A stretch of DNA of 32,929 bases, taken from Actinomycetes bacterium (GTDB lineage Bacteria; Actinomycetota; Acidimicrobiia; Acidimicrobiales; Bog-793). Location: assembly GCA_021846125.1 (NCBI GenBank), contig JAJZCK010000007.1:1-32929 (forward strand), read 5' to 3'. Positions 30,582-32,929 of this stretch are shown one piece after another. The notes under the pieces were generated by a model. It was not told the origin of the DNA, did not search any database, and saw nothing but the letters and a program-made list of their open reading frames with translations. Position 1 is the first letter of the stretch; each line of letters opens with the position of its first letter. Both the position numbers and the translations under genes were made by a program.

Positions 30582-32243
30582 CTACGCGAGCGCGACCAGG
30601 TCGCCAAGCTCGTCGCTCCAATGGTCCTCGACGCCGTCGGGCATGAGCAGCACCCGCTCGGGCTGGAGCGCCTCGACGGCGCCCTGGTCGTGGGTTACGA
30701 GCACGATCGCTCCGGCGTAGCTTCGCAGCGCGCCGAGCACCTCCGCGCGGCTCGCCGGGTCGAGATTGTTCGTCGGCTCGTCGAGCAGGAGCACGTTCGC
30801 CGACGACACGACGAGCGCGGCGAGAGCGAGGCGCGTCTTCTCGCCGCCGGAGAGGGTTCCTGCGGGCTGGTCGACGCGGTCGCCACCGAACAGGAATGCG
30901 CCGAGGATCCGGCGCAGCTCTACGTCGGTGAGCGAGGAAGGCGCGTTACGCCGCACGTTGTCGAACACCCCGGCATGCGCGTCGAGCGTCTCGTGCTCCT
31001 GCGCGTAGTAACCGAGGCGCAGGCCGTGGCCAGGGACGACCTCGCCCGCGTCCGGGACCTCGACGCCGGCGAGCACTCGGAGCAGGGTCGTCTTGCCGGC
31101 GCCGTTGAGGCCGAGCACGACGACCCTGCTCCCGCGGTCGATCGCTAGGTCGACGCCGGAGAAGACCTCGAGCGAGCCGTAGCCCTTCGACAGGCCTGCT
31201 GCTGTGAGGGGGGTCCGACCGCACGGCGAGGGATCCGGGAAACGGAGCTTCGCGACCTTGTCCTGGCTCCTCGTCTCGGGCAAGCCGCCCGCGATACGTG
31301 CCGCTCGGCGATCGAGCTGGTGGGCGGCACGCGCCTTCGTCGCCGTCGCGCGCATCCTGTCCGCCTGCGAGCGCAGCGTCACGATCTTGCGCTCCGCGTT
31401 CGCTCGCTCGCGCTGGCGTCGCCGCTCGTCGCTCGCGACCTGCTCACGGTAGGCGCGCCAGCCCATGTTGTAGACGTCGATGACCTGCCGGGTCGCGTCG
31501 AGGTGCAGCACACGGTTGACGGTGGCCTCGAGCAGGTCCGTGTCGTGGCTGATCACGACGAGCCCGCCCGAGTAACCGCGTAGGTAGTTGCGGAGCCAGG
31601 CGACCGAGTCCGCGTCGAGGTGGTTCGTCGGCTCGTCGAGCAAGAGAGCCTGGGCCCCGGAGAACAGCACCCGTGCGAGCTCGACCCGGCGGCGCTGGCC
31701 GCCCGAGAGCGTCCCGAGCGGCTGCTCGAGCACGCGCCCGGGCAGGCCGAGGCTGGAGGAGATCGCTGCGGCCTCGGCCTCGGCTGCCCATCCACCGAGA
31801 GCGACGAAGCGCTCCTCGAGCGCCGCGTAACGCCGCATCGACGACTCCCGGGCGGGGTCGTCAGCGGTCCCCATCTTCACCGCTGCGTCGGCGAGGTCTC
31901 GAGCGACGACGTCGAGCCCGCGAGCCGACAGGATGCGGTCACGCGCGAGGACCTCGAGGTCGCCGGTGCGTGGGTCCTGGGGGAGGTAGGCGATCTCTCC
32001 CGAGCGCCGCAGCGTGCCGGCTGCCGGGAGCGCCTCGCCCGCGAGCACGCGGGTCAGGGTTGTCTTCCCGGCCCCGTTGCGCCCGACGAGGCCAACCCGG
32101 TCGCCGGGCGCCACCTGGAACGTCGCGCCCGACAAAAGGACACGGCCGCCCGCGGCGATCTCGAGGTCGGTGGCAGTGAGCAAGGTCGGGAGGCGGTCGA
32201 AGCGCTCGGGCGTTGCCGCATGGCATCGCCGCCGAGCGGTCAC
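30582..32243 (-). CDS. ABC-F family ATPase (duplicated ABC cassettes)
   Basis: Two Walker A motifs (GRNGAGKTT, GLNGAGKTT), two signature motifs (LSGGQRRRVELA, LSGGEKTRLALA), two LLLDEPTN motifs; no TM segments. Start could also be TTG 32183. Confidence 0.93.
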   Translation of the reverse strand: MTARRRCHAATPERFDRLPTLLTATDLEIAAGGRVLLSGATFQVAPGDRVGLVGRNGAGKTTLTRVLAGEALPAAGTLRRSGEIAYLPQDPRTGDLEVLARDRILSARGLDVVARDLADAAVKMGTADDPARESSMRRYAALEERFVALGGWAAEAEAAAISSSLGLPGRVLEQPLGTLSGGQRRRVELARVLFSGAQALLLDEPTNHLDADSVAWLRNYLRGYSGGLVVISHDTDLLEATVNRVLHLDATRQVIDVYNMGWRAYREQVASDERRRQRERANAERKIVTLRSQADRMRATATKARAAHQLDRRAARIAGGLPETRSQDKVAKLRFPDPSPCGRTPLTAAGLSKGYGSLEVFSGVDLAIDRGSRVVVLGLNGAGKTTLLRVLAGVEVPDAGEVVPGHGLRLGYYAQEHETLDAHAGVFDNVRRNAPSSLTDVELRRILGAFLFGGDRVDQPAGTLSGGEKTRLALAALVVSSANVLLLDEPTNNLDPASRAEVLGALRSYAGAIVLVTHDQGAVEALQPERVLLMPDGVEDHWSDELGDLVALA

Positions 32244-32354
32244 CGGAGCACTCCATCATCGCGCGGATCCGCGAGCCTCTCCGCGCGACGAGCCGTGCCG
32301 CCACCCGCCTTCGCAGACCACGAGGCGCCACCCGCGGCCGGTAGCCTGCCGGGG

Positions 32355-32929
32355 ATGCACGGGCCCGTTGCTCTCGTCGGCAGTGGCGAGTTCCTCGACG
32401 TGATGCGTGAGGTCGACGAGGCCATGCTCGCCGGGAGGCCGCGCCGCGCCGTGTTCCTCCCGACGGCAGCCGCGGAGGAGGGTGAAGAGCGCGTCCGCTA
32501 CTGGCTGGACCTCGGCACCCGGCACTTCGCGTCGCTCGACGTCGAGCCGGTGCCACTCGCCGTCCTCGATCGGGCCGGGGCCGAGCGCGCGGATCTCGCC
32601 GAGCTCGTCGCCGGGGCGGGCCTCGTCTATCTGTCCGGCGGGAACCCCGGCTACCTCGCCGACACGCTCCGCTCGACCGCCGTATGGCGGGCGGTCCTCG
32701 ATGCCTGGAAGAGCGGCACCGCGCTCGCCGGCTGCTCCGCCGGCGCATGCGCGCTGGGCGCCGTCGCCGACGACTTCCGCCGGCCAGGGCGCTTCTCCGG
32801 GCTCGGGCTCGGCGTCGTTCCCCACGTCGCGGCGATCCCGCACTTCGACAAGTTCGACGGCTGGGCCCCCGAGCTCGCGAAAGGTCTGGTGGCGACGTGT
32901 CCGGCCACCGTGTCCGTTCTCGGTATCGA
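32355..32929 (+). CDS. Peptidase S51 / dipeptidase E-like protein, 3'-truncated by window end
   Basis: Manual translation MHGPVALVGSGEFLDVMREVDEAMLAGRPRRAVFLPTAAAEEGEERVRYWLDLG...LVYLSGGNPGYLADTL...ALAGCSAGACALG; open to the end, so absent from the ORF track. Confidence 0.8.
   Translation, partial: MHGPVALVGSGEFLDVMREVDEAMLAGRPRRAVFLPTAAAEEGEERVRYWLDLGTRHFASLDVEPVPLAVLDRAGAERADLAELVAGAGLVYLSGGNPGYLADTLRSTAVWRAVLDAWKSGTALAGCSAGACALGAVADDFRRPGRFSGLGLGVVPHVAAIPHFDKFDGWAPELAKGLVATCPATVSVLGI

Overview
This is a high-GC actinobacterial window, probably Acidimicrobiia-like (an inference from composition and from the YWLV-repeat protein family). It is mostly chromosomal housekeeping sequence. From left to right: uppS, a small membrane protein, recO and glyS; two different insertion sequences in tandem (an IS1634-type element and a complete IS1595-type element with perfect 24-bp terminal inverted repeats and an 8-bp target duplication) directly upstream of an overlapping dnaG-rpoD pair; an acetate module (acs plus a GPR1/FUN34/YaaH transporter); a signalling cluster around two tRNA genes (an EAL protein, tRNA-Asn, tRNA-CAT, an MCP and a PAS-GGDEF-EAL protein); argG; an isolated moxR; a tightly overlapping cassette of a 105-aa hypothetical, an AGE-family isomerase and a HAD phosphatase; a small membrane protein; msrB; two divergent XRE regulators; an HtrA-like protease; an Ig-like/YWLV-repeat secreted protein; an ABC-F ATPase; and the 5' part of a peptidase S51-like gene that runs off the window. 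I see no convincing new defence, CRISPR or biosynthetic system. The most interesting signal across the window is that at least seven genes carry TAnnnT followed by exactly 6-7 nt and then ATG/GTG, which suggests leaderless transcription. Other items worth checking are the IS pair beside the primase/sigma operon, the structured leaders in the acetate locus, and the AGE-HAD-hypothetical cassette. All calls come from reading the sequence; no searches were run.
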